DNA of 64,000 bases, from contig NZ_JAHDYS010000008.1 of assembly GCF_018531195.1 (NCBI RefSeq), positions 62,001 to 126,000 of the forward strand. Direction: 5' to 3'. The translations under genes were made by a program, and so were the position numbers. The notes under the pieces were generated by a model that saw nothing but the letters and a program-made list of their open reading frames with translations, searched no databases and was not told where the DNA came from. Source of the stretch: Pelotalea chapellei (GTDB taxonomy: Bacteria > Desulfobacterota > Desulfuromonadia > Geobacterales > Pseudopelobacteraceae). Below, piece after piece: positions 34,378 through 43,340 of the stretch (positions within the stretch are counted from its first letter, which is position 1; each line of letters starts with the position of its first letter).

Positions 34378-35064
34378 TCACCCGCGCTCCCCAAAGATAG
34401 CTGTGCCGATTCTGACCAGAGTTGCCCCTTCCTGTATGGCCGCTTCAAAATCTCCCGACATTCCCATGGACAGTTCCTTCATCTCAACGCCTGGAATCTC
34501 CTCGGCAGCAATCATTGTGAACAGTCGCTTCAGTTCGGCGAAATAAGGGCGGGCAGCCGTCGGGTCGTCGAAAAAAGGGGGCATGGTCATCAGGCCGGCC
34601 ACACGGATGTTTGGCAGCAGTGAGGCCGCTCGCACCAGGTTTATTGCATCTTCGCTGGTTGTGCCCGATTTTGTTGTTTCCCCGGAAACATTCACCTGTA
34701 CCAGAATATTGCAGGTTTCGTTGATCCGCCCCCACTGGCGGCTGATCTCTTCCGCCAGGGAAAGCCGGTCAACCGAGTGGATCATGTTCACCAGTCCAGC
34801 TATGTACTTGACCTTGTTGCTCTGCAGGTGGCCGATGAAATGCCATTCAACAGGATCAGGCACTTCTGCCGTCTTGGCGGTGAATTCCTGAACATAGTTC
34901 TCGCCGAAGAGTGTCTGTCCTGCACGAAAAGCTTGGATCACATCAGCGCCGGGGCGGGTTTTCGATACTGCAACCAGTCTGACCTCATCCGGATTGCGGC
35001 CAGCCTTGACAGCAGCCATACGAATTTCTTGCCGCACCCCTTCGAGCCGTTCAGCGATCGACAT
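34378..35064 (-). CDS. yggS: YggS-family pyridoxal-phosphate homeostasis protein
   Basis: The protein binds pyridoxal 5'-phosphate without known catalysis and helps keep vitamin B6 and amino-acid pools in balance. The 228-residue product has the PLP lysine in RLVAVSKTRP near residue 32, the GENYVQE segment near 56, EWHFIGHLQSNK near 77 and LSMGMSGDFEAAI near 200 that binds the phosphate. The ATG at 35064 lies 14 bases inside the end of maf; a longer frame upstream has no support. Confidence 0.93.
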   Translation of the reverse strand: MSIAERLEGVRQEIRMAAVKAGRNPDEVRLVAVSKTRPGADVIQAFRAGQTLFGENYVQEFTAKTAEVPDPVEWHFIGHLQSNKVKYIAGLVNMIHSVDRLSLAEEISRQWGRINETCNILVQVNVSGETTKSGTTSEDAINLVRAASLLPNIRVAGLMTMPPFFDDPTAARPYFAELKRLFTMIAAEEIPGVEMKELSMGMSGDFEAAIQEGATLVRIGTAIFGERG

Positions 35065-35680
35065 TTTCTCCCCCGTCCGGCAGAGCACCCATGGATTGCA
35101 GCAGCTCATAGATCTCCGTCATCGGCAGCCCGATGACATTGGTATAGGAACCACGGATGGAGCGGATGAAATGAACGGCGCCCCCCTGGATGGCGTAGGC
35201 CCCCGCCTTGTCCATTGGGCAGCCGGTGGCAATGTAGGTATGTATCTCCCGGTCGCTGAGGTTTTTGAAAAGGACCTCTGTAGTGACGCTCTGGCTGATG
35301 CAGGTGTCCGTGGTCACGTCGTGAACCGCAATGCCGGTGATGACTTCGTGGGCCCGGCCGGAAAGGGAGGTCAGCATCTCGAATGCCTCGGCTTCGTCTT
35401 TCGGTTTGCCCATGATCCTGTTGTCCAGCACCACCACGGTATCGGAGCCGACAAAAAAACGTCCCGGCACTTTTCCGGCAACAGCCTGGGCTTTCTCTCG
35501 GGACAGGCGTTCGACATGTTCGGCCGGTTGTTCGCCCGGCAGTACATCTTCGCAGATATCGGCCGGCACGACAGCGCAGGTGATGCCGGCCAGCCCCATC
35601 AGCTCCGAGCGGCGCGGAGATGCGGAGGCAAGCACAATGGTGTCCTGAGCTGAAATGGAATCATTTTTCAATTGAATCAT
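35051..35680 (-). CDS. maf: Maf-family nucleoside triphosphate pyrophosphatase
   Basis: Maf proteins hydrolyse non-canonical or bulk nucleoside triphosphates and influence division. The 209-residue product contains the signature ASASPRRSELM near 19-29, GSDTVVVLDN near 79 with the catalytic acidic residue, GKPKDEAEAFEML near 92 and the QGGAVHFIRSIRGSYTNVIGLP block near 165. I chose the ATG at 35680; a GTG two codons earlier is also open. It overlaps the small membrane-protein gene upstream by 20 bases. Confidence 0.92.
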   Translation of the reverse strand: MIQLKNDSISAQDTIVLASASPRRSELMGLAGITCAVVPADICEDVLPGEQPAEHVERLSREKAQAVAGKVPGRFFVGSDTVVVLDNRIMGKPKDEAEAFEMLTSLSGRAHEVITGIAVHDVTTDTCISQSVTTEVLFKNLSDREIHTYIATGCPMDKAGAYAIQGGAVHFIRSIRGSYTNVIGLPMTEIYELLQSMGALPDGGENVDR

Positions 35681-35939
35681 CCCCACTCTCGTTTTTTCGG
35701 TTCTGCTCAGCTTTCTGTTGAGCCTCCAGATCTTCCCAATGTTTTTTCCAATCCTTCTTGCGAACTTTGATCAGCAGGAAGACACCGGGAATGATGACAA
35801 TTCCCCAGAAAATGTTGATCGTGGCTTTCTCGGTGATGCCGTAGATCAGGGATGCAACCCCCATCAGCAGAAGCAGCGCTTCCATTGAGAGGATACGGCC
35901 GATGATCGAGACTTCCTGACGCTGCTTGTCCTTATCCAT
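35661..35939 (-). CDS. Small two-helix membrane protein
   Basis: I do not recognise a named family. The 92-residue protein has a charged N-terminus (about 1-15), two membrane helices (about 18-37 and 42-59, ending FLLIKVRKK) and a hydrophilic, glutamine- and glutamate-rich tail (about 62-92) that could form a coiled coil. It lies 27 bases after the glcD-like gene and overlaps maf, so it is part of that operon. Confidence 0.75.
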   Translation of the reverse strand: MDKDKQRQEVSIIGRILSMEALLLLMGVASLIYGITEKATINIFWGIVIIPGVFLLIKVRKKDWKKHWEDLEAQQKAEQNRKNESGDDSIEK

Positions 35940-35966
35940 TGAATATTCCTTGTGGTTGACCTTAAT

Positions 35967-37346
35967 TTACCAGGGAAACATCTTGCCCGGGTTGAGGATG
36001 TTGTTGGGGTCCAGGGCCTGTTTGACCGCTTTCATGGTGGCAATCTGTTCCGGAGACAATTCAAGTTCGATAAAGGGTGCCTTGGAAAGTCCCACGCCAT
36101 GTTCACCTGACATGGTGCCTCCCAGGCTGAGTGCTGCTTCGAATACCTCCCGGATTGCCTCGTGTGCCTTTTTTTCCATGCCGGGCAGCGACTTGTTGAC
36201 CATGATGTTGACATGGATGTTGCCGTCGCCGGCGTGGCCGAAGTTTACAATCGGAATGTCGTAGCGCAGCTGGATCTGTTCGATCAGCCGGATTACATCC
36301 GGTACTTTGCTGCGTGGCACGACGATATCTTCGTTGTACTTGTCCGGGTTGACATCCCGCAGGGAAGGTGACACCAGGCGGCGTACCTTCCAGAGCTGCT
36401 CGGACTCGGCATTGTCTTTTGCGGCACGGAACTGCACCAGTCCCAGTGGCTTGATGATGTCATGGATCTGTTGAGCCTGCTTCTCAATCAGGTCACGATC
36501 ACCATCCACCTCAATCAGCAGTACCGCCCGCCCTTCAGGAGGAATGCCCAGGTTGAAGCGGCGTTCAACGCATTGCAGGGTCGCATGGTCCATGAATTCC
36601 AGCGTGGTGGGGATGATCTTGCCGCCGATAATAGCGGAGACCGCCTTGGCTGCACCATCTATTGAATCGAAAATGGTCAGCATCGTCTTCTTGGCGTCCG
36701 GGAAGGGGAGCAGCTTGAAGATGATTTTGGTAATGATGCCCAGGGTGCCTTCGCTGCCGCAGAGCAGTTTGGTCAGATCGTAACCGACTACTCCCTTATA
36801 GGTTTCCCCTCCGGTGCGGATGATGGCGCCCGTCGGCAGCACGACCTCCAGTCCCATCACGAAATCTTTTGTGCAGCCGTATTTTACTGCACGGGGGCCG
36901 CCGGCATTTTCAGCTACATTGCCTCCAAGGGTGGAGAACTTCAGGGAAGCGGGATCCGGCGGATAGAAGAGCCCCAGTTTTTCCACTGCCTGCTGGAACT
37001 GCTCGGTAACAACACCCGGTTCGACCTCAGCAATCAGATTTTCAGTATCGACACGCAGGATGCGGTTCAGCCGCGTGGTAACCAGTACGATCCCGCCCGC
37101 CTTGGGAAGTGCACCTCCGGAAAAGCCGCTCCCCGCACCGCGGGGAAATACCGGAAAACCTTCCTGGTTTGCCAGTTTCAAAACGGAGGAAATCTCCTGG
37201 GCGTTGGCGGGATGCACCACGGCTGCGGGCAGGTACTCCATTTGAGTGGCATCGTAGGAATAACAGAGCAGATCCTGCCGCTCGGTGGCGATGTTTTCAG
37301 CTCCCACGATGTTCTTCAGTGCTTCGATGATGCGTGCATCAAGCAT
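35967..37346 (-). CDS. glcD: FAD-linked oxidase, glycolate/D-lactate dehydrogenase subunit GlcD-like
   Basis: The 459-residue protein is a VAO-type flavoprotein. It has the FAD-binding blocks FPRGAGSGFSGGALP near 66-80 and GGNVAENAGGPRAVKYG near 138-154, and the C-terminal FAD-oxidase domain ending with GEHGVGLSKAPF near 413 and NNILNPGKMF. Related proteins oxidise glycolate or D-lactate. No glcE/glcF iron-sulfur partner lies next to it, so the electron acceptor is open. A GAGGT ribosome site precedes the ATG. Confidence 0.9.
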   Translation of the reverse strand: MLDARIIEALKNIVGAENIATERQDLLCYSYDATQMEYLPAAVVHPANAQEISSVLKLANQEGFPVFPRGAGSGFSGGALPKAGGIVLVTTRLNRILRVDTENLIAEVEPGVVTEQFQQAVEKLGLFYPPDPASLKFSTLGGNVAENAGGPRAVKYGCTKDFVMGLEVVLPTGAIIRTGGETYKGVVGYDLTKLLCGSEGTLGIITKIIFKLLPFPDAKKTMLTIFDSIDGAAKAVSAIIGGKIIPTTLEFMDHATLQCVERRFNLGIPPEGRAVLLIEVDGDRDLIEKQAQQIHDIIKPLGLVQFRAAKDNAESEQLWKVRRLVSPSLRDVNPDKYNEDIVVPRSKVPDVIRLIEQIQLRYDIPIVNFGHAGDGNIHVNIMVNKSLPGMEKKAHEAIREVFEAALSLGGTMSGEHGVGLSKAPFIELELSPEQIATMKAVKQALDPNNILNPGKMFPW

Positions 37347-37538
37347 TTTTACCTCAGGTATATTCTTTGTTTAATTTAAATTTCTGTTGGGTCTTTTCTC
37401 GTTACGGTGAAGCAGTTTACCATACATGAATAGTGCGCTCTGGCGCAAGGCGGATTTGCACCGCCCAGCTCAACAATCCTATTGATAACGCATGGTTCAT
37501 ACCGTACAATGCTGCTTTCACATGAGGAGGAAACCTAT

Positions 37539-38912
37539 TTGACTGACCTGCTGTTGATAACGGATGTGCCCCGCCTTCTGAAGGTGTTTTCTCCCTTGGC
37601 AGAGGAGCGAAATCTGCGGTTGCGGGTAGCTACGAACCTTGAAAAGGGTGCTGAGGAAATTGTGGCTGAAAAGCCGGGCATCGTCTTTGTTCAAACCCAC
37701 CTCTCCGGATTGTCTGCAGAGATTCTACTGATGCACCTCAAAAAACAGCTTGGCAGGCGGCGGTCCCGTTTCGTGTTGCTGTGTCCCGGCGATCAGTTGA
37801 GCGGAGAAGCAGTTAAGCTCTACCACGGCCATATCGATACAGCCCTGGATGATACGCTCCTTTTGGACAGCGTACGGGATATGATCAGCACGCTTGTCTC
37901 GCCCCGTAAAAAAAATGTTGCGCAACCTTCCGATCCAGCTGATTCCGTGCCGGCGGTCGTGGAAGAAGAGGAAAACGAGGAGCCTGTCCGGCAGGGAATC
38001 GATTCAGATGCTACTGCTTTTGTCCCTTTAAAGTATGAGCAGGAGTTTCAGTCCTCATCCGTCTCCGGGCCTTCGCCGGAAGAGCACTCCCTTGAGGAGC
38101 AAGGAGTGGTGTATGGGCGCCGTCCTCAGATTTCCGTCTATTCCGAGTTTACCAGCTCATTTGATGATGCTGTCAGCAGTATGCCGACTCAGGAGCCACT
38201 GACCTCTTCGCAAAACTGGAGCCATGAATCCAGAATTGCTTCTGAACCTGCTCCGGGGCGGTCCCGGCGTGCCATGTTCCTTCTTTGGCTCGCTCCGGTG
38301 CTGATTGCCGCGGTGGTTATTACCATACTGCAGCATCGCAAGTCGAAGCCGGAACCGGTGGAAGTAGTTGCCACGCCACCATCCGGCCCTGCAGCCAAGC
38401 CCAAAGAAGTGCTTCCTGCAACTCCGGTAACAGTACAACCTGCTGTTCCCTCACCGATTCCTCCGGCTGCATCAGCAGTCATAGCGACACCCTCAGTCAG
38501 CACGGCCCAGACGCCGGTGCCATCCGCTGCAGTAAAGCCATCTGTCTCAGCAAATCGTCTAACTGTATTGCCTGAGTTCGTACCCCGTTATGGTCGTGAT
38601 AAGAGCTATGCAGCTGATCATCCTGGCTGGGAACGGTACAAAGGGCAGGTAACCGAGTTCAAAATCTTCCGTGAAGGTGAATCCATAAAAGCGATCCAGA
38701 TCATTGATCGCGGCGGACGAGGGTTGCCCGACTCTTTCATGAAGAGCGCGCTCAAGCAGGTGACAAAGAGCCCCGCTTTTGCCGTGACCTCCTCAGAAAA
38801 GAAGGGTGACTACACCATTCAGCGGGGGCAGGTCTCGGAAAACATCAACGCCGTCTATTATCGCGATGCAAGTGGCAGCAAACTGCGAGCCTTCGTTATA
38901 ACCTGGCAGTAG
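37539..38912 (+). CDS. Receiver-like domain, membrane helix and C-terminal domain: chimeric protein of unknown function
   Basis: I chose the TTG at 37539 because a full GAGGAGG lies seven bases upstream and homology-like structure begins there (LLLITDVPRLLKVFSPL); an ATG at 37482 is open but lacks a ribosome site. The 457-residue product has a receiver-like alpha/beta region (about 1-120) without a clear phospho-acceptor motif, an acidic linker, one membrane helix near 245-264 preceded by RSRR, a Pro/Ala/Ser/Val-rich spacer (about 270-345) and a compact C-terminal domain (about 348-457). By the positive-inside rule the N-terminal part is cytoplasmic and the tail periplasmic. No known function. 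Confidence 0.8.
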   Translation: MTDLLLITDVPRLLKVFSPLAEERNLRLRVATNLEKGAEEIVAEKPGIVFVQTHLSGLSAEILLMHLKKQLGRRRSRFVLLCPGDQLSGEAVKLYHGHIDTALDDTLLLDSVRDMISTLVSPRKKNVAQPSDPADSVPAVVEEEENEEPVRQGIDSDATAFVPLKYEQEFQSSSVSGPSPEEHSLEEQGVVYGRRPQISVYSEFTSSFDDAVSSMPTQEPLTSSQNWSHESRIASEPAPGRSRRAMFLLWLAPVLIAAVVITILQHRKSKPEPVEVVATPPSGPAAKPKEVLPATPVTVQPAVPSPIPPAASAVIATPSVSTAQTPVPSAAVKPSVSANRLTVLPEFVPRYGRDKSYAADHPGWERYKGQVTEFKIFREGESIKAIQIIDRGGRGLPDSFMKSALKQVTKSPAFAVTSSEKKGDYTIQRGQVSENINAVYYRDASGSKLRAFVITWQ

Positions 38913-38975
38913 CAGCAGTGACTTAAGAAATGATGCAGGTAATTTTTCCCGATACAGATATCCAAGGAGCTATCC

Positions 38976-40013
38976 ATGTCTTTCCGCACTATTGAGTGGC
39001 GTGATGACGCAGTAATCATGATCGATCAGACTCTTCTGCCAGGTCAGGAAGTCTACAATACCTACTCGGATTTCAGATCGGTGGCCGAGGCGATCCAGGG
39101 TATGATCATTCGCGGCGCCCCGGCCATCGGCGTTGCCGCTGCCATGGGGGTCGCACTGGGAGCACGGGACATTATCGCAGACACTCATGAATCATTCTTT
39201 CGTCAGCTCGAAAATGTCTGCGATGTCCTGGCCCGTACACGCCCCACAGCCGTCAACCTCTTCTGGGGTATCGAGCGCATGAAGCGGGTGGCTGAGGCCA
39301 ATCGCGACAAGAAACTTGACCAGATCCGTGAACTCCTTAAAAAGGAAGCGATACGCATCGAGGAGGAAGACCAGACCATTTGCCACAACATCGGCAAGTG
39401 GGGCGCCACGTTGATCCCCGAAGGTGCCACAGTCCTGACCCACTGCAATGCCGGCGGTCTGGCTACCGCCGGTTATGGCACGGCTCTCGGAGTCATTCGT
39501 GCCGCCCATGAAGCCGGCAAGAACATTCAGGTTTTTGCAGATGAGACCCGTCCATGGCTGCAGGGAGCACGCTTGACAGCCTGGGAGCTCATGCGTGAGG
39601 GCATACCCACGACCCTGATTTCAGACAATATGGCCGGTTTTTTCATGAGTCGCGGCGAGATCACCTGTTGCGTCGTTGGAGCGGACCGTATTGCAGCCAA
39701 CGGGGATACGGCAAACAAGATCGGTACCTATTCCGTTGCTGTGCTGGCCAAGGAGAACAATATTCCCTTTTACGTGGCTGCTCCGGTCTCGACCCTGGAT
39801 CTGACGCTCTCCGACGGCGGCAAGATCCCCATCGAGGAGCGACCTGCCAGTGAGGTGACTCACATCAAGGGAATCGAAATTGCCCCGGCCGGCGTCCGTG
39901 TCCGCAATCCTTCCTTTGATGTTACCCCGGCTCGCTATATCTCTGCCATTATCACTGAAAACGGAATTGTCAGCGGAGACTACCGTTCCGGTCTTCGCAA
40001 GATTTCCTGCTGA
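38976..40013 (+). CDS. mtnA: Methylthioribose-1-phosphate isomerase
   Basis: MtnA converts 5-methylthioribose-1-phosphate to the ribulose form in methionine salvage. The 345-residue product has the eIF-2B-like fold with [17 protein letters not shown] near 46-62, [18 protein letters not shown] near 154 with the catalytic cysteine, and [19 protein letters not shown] near 231 with the catalytic aspartate. An AAGGAG site precedes the start. No other methionine-salvage gene lies in the window. Confidence 0.95.
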   Translation: MSFRTIEWRDDAVIMIDQTLLPGQEVYNTYSDFRSVAEAIQGMIIRGAPAIGVAAAMGVALGARDIIADTHESFFRQLENVCDVLARTRPTAVNLFWGIERMKRVAEANRDKKLDQIRELLKKEAIRIEEEDQTICHNIGKWGATLIPEGATVLTHCNAGGLATAGYGTALGVIRAAHEAGKNIQVFADETRPWLQGARLTAWELMREGIPTTLISDNMAGFFMSRGEITCCVVGADRIAANGDTANKIGTYSVAVLAKENNIPFYVAAPVSTLDLTLSDGGKIPIEERPASEVTHIKGIEIAPAGVRVRNPSFDVTPARYISAIITENGIVSGDYRSGLRKISC

Positions 40014-40027
40014 ACAATACACCTCCA

Positions 40028-40049
40028 CCCCTCCCCAGCCGGGGAGGGG
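40028..40049 (+). terminator. Hairpin between mtnA and glnE
   Basis: CCCCTCCCC (40028-40036) and GGGGAGGGG (40041-40049) form a perfect nine-base-pair stem with an AGCC loop, 14 bases after the mtnA stop. Only a short CCTTTCC follows, so termination may be weak; it resembles a common dispersed G/C-rich hairpin. Confidence 0.5.
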
Positions 40050-40075
40050 CCTTTCCAGGTAAGGACACTCCCTAC

Positions 40076-43000
40076 ATGCACGTAGAACGTTTTTCAGGCG
40101 AATTCGTCCGGCTCATGGCCATTGAAGATGCTGCGATTCGCGGACAGGAACTGGCTGCTTTTCTTGAACAGCATGGTTTTTTATATGGTGCCCGTTCGGC
40201 GGATAACATTCTTCTGATCCAGCACCAGTTTCCCATCGAGACTCTGCACCGCATCGTGGTCTGTTCACTGATGACTCCCTCGCCCGACATGGCCCTGAAT
40301 GCCTTTGAGCGCCTCGCCGGGGTCATACCGTCAGAAGACCTGCTGGAAGCGGCCGGACGTAGGAAGCGCCTGAACCAGTTTGTGCTGATCTGTGGTGCCT
40401 CTCCATTTCTGGTCAACCTGATATTCAAGACTCCCTCCGCGTTCCGCTGGCTTTTTCTGGAAAACGGCATCGACATAAGCCGCTCAGGGGATGAGATGCT
40501 GGCCGTATTGCGGACGCAGGTGGACGAACAGGTCGATTTGGCCTGCCTGATGAAGCTTCTGCGCTGCTTCAAGCGTGCGGAAATTCTGCGTATAGCGACA
40601 CGCGACTTAAACGGACTGGCTCCTCTTGAAGAGGTTACTGCTGAACTTTCCAGCCTCGCGGCTGCAACTTTGCAGGTGGCCTATGAGGTCTGCCGTCGAT
40701 GTCTTGTACGTGAATACGGCATACCGTTGGTTAAGGCCGAGAATGGCACCCATGAAGCGGAAATGACGGTAATCGGCATGGGCAAGTTCGGCGGCAACGA
40801 GTTGAACTTCTCCTCTGATATCGACATCATCTATTTTTATGAGTCCGATCGGGGTGAAACCAGCGGAATCGAAAACGGTTCGGGTGCAGTGCGCGGAGTC
40901 GTGTCACTGCACACCTTCTTCAATAAGCTGGGTGAGATGATCAGCAAGGCGATTTCCCAGGTTACCGAGGACGGCTTTGTCTTCAGAGTGGATGTAGGGT
41001 TGCGGCCGGAGGGAAAATCAGGGGACATGGCGGTATCGCTGCGATCCGCGGAAGTCTACTATGAGTCGTGGGGTCAGTCGTGGGAGCGTACCGCCATGCT
41101 CAAAGGGCGTCCGGTGGCCGGATCCATCGATATGGGAGAGCAACTGCTGAAGTCGCTTCAACCCTTTATCTACCGTAAATATCTTGACTACAACCTGATC
41201 GAAGACATGAAGAACATGAAGCAGAAGATTGATGCGTCTCTGACCCGTTCCATGGAGGGGGAAACCAACCTCAAGCTCGGACGGGGAGGCATCCGCGAAA
41301 TTGAATTCTTCATTCAGGCTCTGCAGCTTGTCTATGCCGGAAAGAATCCGCGGCTACGCGAGCGCAACTCGCTTAAGGCCCTAACAACCCTGCTGGATGC
41401 GCGCCTGATCACTGATGAAGATCATCGCCAGCTGAGCGATGCCTATCGTTTCCTGCGCACAGTTGAACACCGTATTCAGGTGGTGCAGGAACGACAGACC
41501 CATAACCTGCCGTCCAAAGAAGAGGAGATGCTTGCTCTGGCACGCCGTTCCGGTTTCCTGCGCCCCGACGGGCTGGTGAGATTTCGGGATGTTCTGAACA
41601 ATCATCGCAACACGGTCTCCGCCATTTACGGCAACCTGTTTTATTCTAGTGATGAGCAACAGCAGCATGAAGTGCATCAAGAGGTCCTCTACCTGCTTGA
41701 TCATAATGCCGATGCGGACATGGTCAAGGACATACTGGCAGAGCACCATTTTGAGAATGTAGACAGCGCTTACGAAAACCTGCTCTCTCTGCGTAACGGG
41801 CCGATCAAGGGCAACATTACCGAACGCAGCCGTCGGCTCCTGGAACGGATATCACCACTGCTTGTGCAGGAGTTGCTGAACTCTCCGGATCCTGACATGG
41901 CGCTGGCGAACCTGGAACGCTTCCTGATTGTTACCGGAACTCGTTCCTCGTACTATGCGTTGCTGGCAGAAAACCGCGAGACGCTCAAACTGCTTGTCTC
42001 ATTGTTCGGCATGTCGGCATTCCTGTCAAAAATACTGATCAGCCACCCCGAGCTTCTGGACAGCATGGTGTCAGGCAGCTCAGCCTCGTCAGTCAAAACC
42101 AGGGGGATAATGGAAGCAGAGCTTACCTCTCTGCTGGAACAGACCGATTATTTCGAAGAGCAGCTTGACGTACTCCGACGTTATCGTAATGAGGAGTTTC
42201 TGCGGATCGGTCTTAATGATATTCATGGCCGATCCGGACAGAGTGAGACAACCAATCAGCTGACCCTGTTGGGGGAAGCATGTCTCTCCATTGCCCACCG
42301 CTTAGCAGTACAAGAGCTGAAACGCTTCGGAAAACCCCGGTCCAACAATGCAGGGATTCAGCAGGATGCCGGGCTTGCGGTTATTGGCATGGGCAAGATG
42401 GGGGGTGGCGATCTTAACTATCACTCTGACCTGGACATTATTTTCGTGTATGACCACCAAGGGTATACAGATGGCGAAAAACAGATCTCTAATCATGAGT
42501 ACTTCGCCAAACTGGCCCAGAAGATGATATCAATTCTGACCATGCAGACCCGGGAAGGGTACGTGTATAAAATCGATACCCGCTTGCGCCCTTCGGGAAA
42601 TGCCGGGCCGCTGGTGACCTCCCTGGATTCTTTTCTGGAGTACCACCGCAAGGAGGCCCAGATATGGGAACGGCAGGCATTGACCAAGGCTCGGGTGGTG
42701 CTGGGTGATGACCTGTTGGCGGTTCAGTTGCATGAAGTAATACGGCAGACAGTGTATGGAGCATCAATAGATGATGAAGGGCGCAGGGAAATTCATCGTC
42801 TGCGCATGCGTATGGAGCACGAGCTGGCCAAGGAGACTGCTGGCAGCTACAATATAAAAACCGGCCGCGGCGGGATGGTAGATGTCGAGTTTCTCGCCCA
42901 GTATCTGCAGCTGCGCCATGGGTGCCGTTATCCTGAGCTGCGAACCACCAGTACCATTGTGACGCTTAAAGAGGTGCGCTCTTTGGGGCTGATTTCTGAT

Positions 43001-43258
43001 AACGATGCGGAGACGCTGATCTCAGGATATAAGTTCCTGCGCAAGCTGGAAAATCGTCTGCGTATCATTCATGACTATTCCGTCAATGATCTAAGTGGAC
43101 CAAAAAGCTATATGGACAAATTGGCCAAACGAATGGGATATGATGCGAAGCTGAGAAGCCCCGGAGCGGCACTGATTTCCGACTACGAGGAAGTGACGGG
43201 CAGAATCAGGGATTGTTATGATTGGGTGTTTGAAGCTGGGGAGACTGCGGATCAGTGA
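40076..43258 (+). CDS. glnE: Bifunctional glutamine synthetase adenylyltransferase/deadenylase GlnE
   Basis: GlnE adds AMP to and removes it from glutamine synthetase in response to nitrogen status through PII. The 1060-residue protein has the two nucleotidyltransferase domains: GMGKFGGNELNFSSDIDII near 232 (deadenylase half) and GMGKMGGGDLNYHSDLDII near 769 (adenylylase half), each with G-S-D-x-D metal ligands. Long helical regions separate them. It is somewhat longer than the E. coli enzyme (about 950). The stop overlaps the first unit of a heptamer repeat. No glnA or PII gene is near. Confidence 0.95.
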   Translation: MHVERFSGEFVRLMAIEDAAIRGQELAAFLEQHGFLYGARSADNILLIQHQFPIETLHRIVVCSLMTPSPDMALNAFERLAGVIPSEDLLEAAGRRKRLNQFVLICGASPFLVNLIFKTPSAFRWLFLENGIDISRSGDEMLAVLRTQVDEQVDLACLMKLLRCFKRAEILRIATRDLNGLAPLEEVTAELSSLAAATLQVAYEVCRRCLVREYGIPLVKAENGTHEAEMTVIGMGKFGGNELNFSSDIDIIYFYESDRGETSGIENGSGAVRGVVSLHTFFNKLGEMISKAISQVTEDGFVFRVDVGLRPEGKSGDMAVSLRSAEVYYESWGQSWERTAMLKGRPVAGSIDMGEQLLKSLQPFIYRKYLDYNLIEDMKNMKQKIDASLTRSMEGETNLKLGRGGIREIEFFIQALQLVYAGKNPRLRERNSLKALTTLLDARLITDEDHRQLSDAYRFLRTVEHRIQVVQERQTHNLPSKEEEMLALARRSGFLRPDGLVRFRDVLNNHRNTVSAIYGNLFYSSDEQQQHEVHQEVLYLLDHNADADMVKDILAEHHFENVDSAYENLLSLRNGPIKGNITERSRRLLERISPLLVQELLNSPDPDMALANLERFLIVTGTRSSYYALLAENRETLKLLVSLFGMSAFLSKILISHPELLDSMVSGSSASSVKTRGIMEAELTSLLEQTDYFEEQLDVLRRYRNEEFLRIGLNDIHGRSGQSETTNQLTLLGEACLSIAHRLAVQELKRFGKPRSNNAGIQQDAGLAVIGMGKMGGGDLNYHSDLDIIFVYDHQGYTDGEKQISNHEYFAKLAQKMISILTMQTREGYVYKIDTRLRPSGNAGPLVTSLDSFLEYHRKEAQIWERQALTKARVVLGDDLLAVQLHEVIRQTVYGASIDDEGRREIHRLRMRMEHELAKETAGSYNIKTGRGGMVDVEFLAQYLQLRHGCRYPELRTTSTIVTLKEVRSLGLISDNDAETLISGYKFLRKLENRLRIIHDYSVNDLSGPKSYMDKLAKRMGYDAKLRSPGAALISDYEEVTGRIRDCYDWVFEAGETADQ

Positions 43259-43284
43259 ATAGGGAATAGGGAATAGGGAATAGG
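43257..43284. repeat. Four tandem GAATAGG heptamers
   Basis: Four perfect, head-to-tail copies of GAATAGG run from 43257 to 43284, starting inside the glnE stop codon. They lie in the gap before the selenocysteine-type gene. Such a run can change copy number by slippage; it does not encode anything visible. Confidence 0.85.
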
Positions 43285-43340
43285 GGCGTTCCTTGTGACT
43301 GTGGCAATCAGCCCCTTTTGCCGACTTCATGGAGGTGGAG

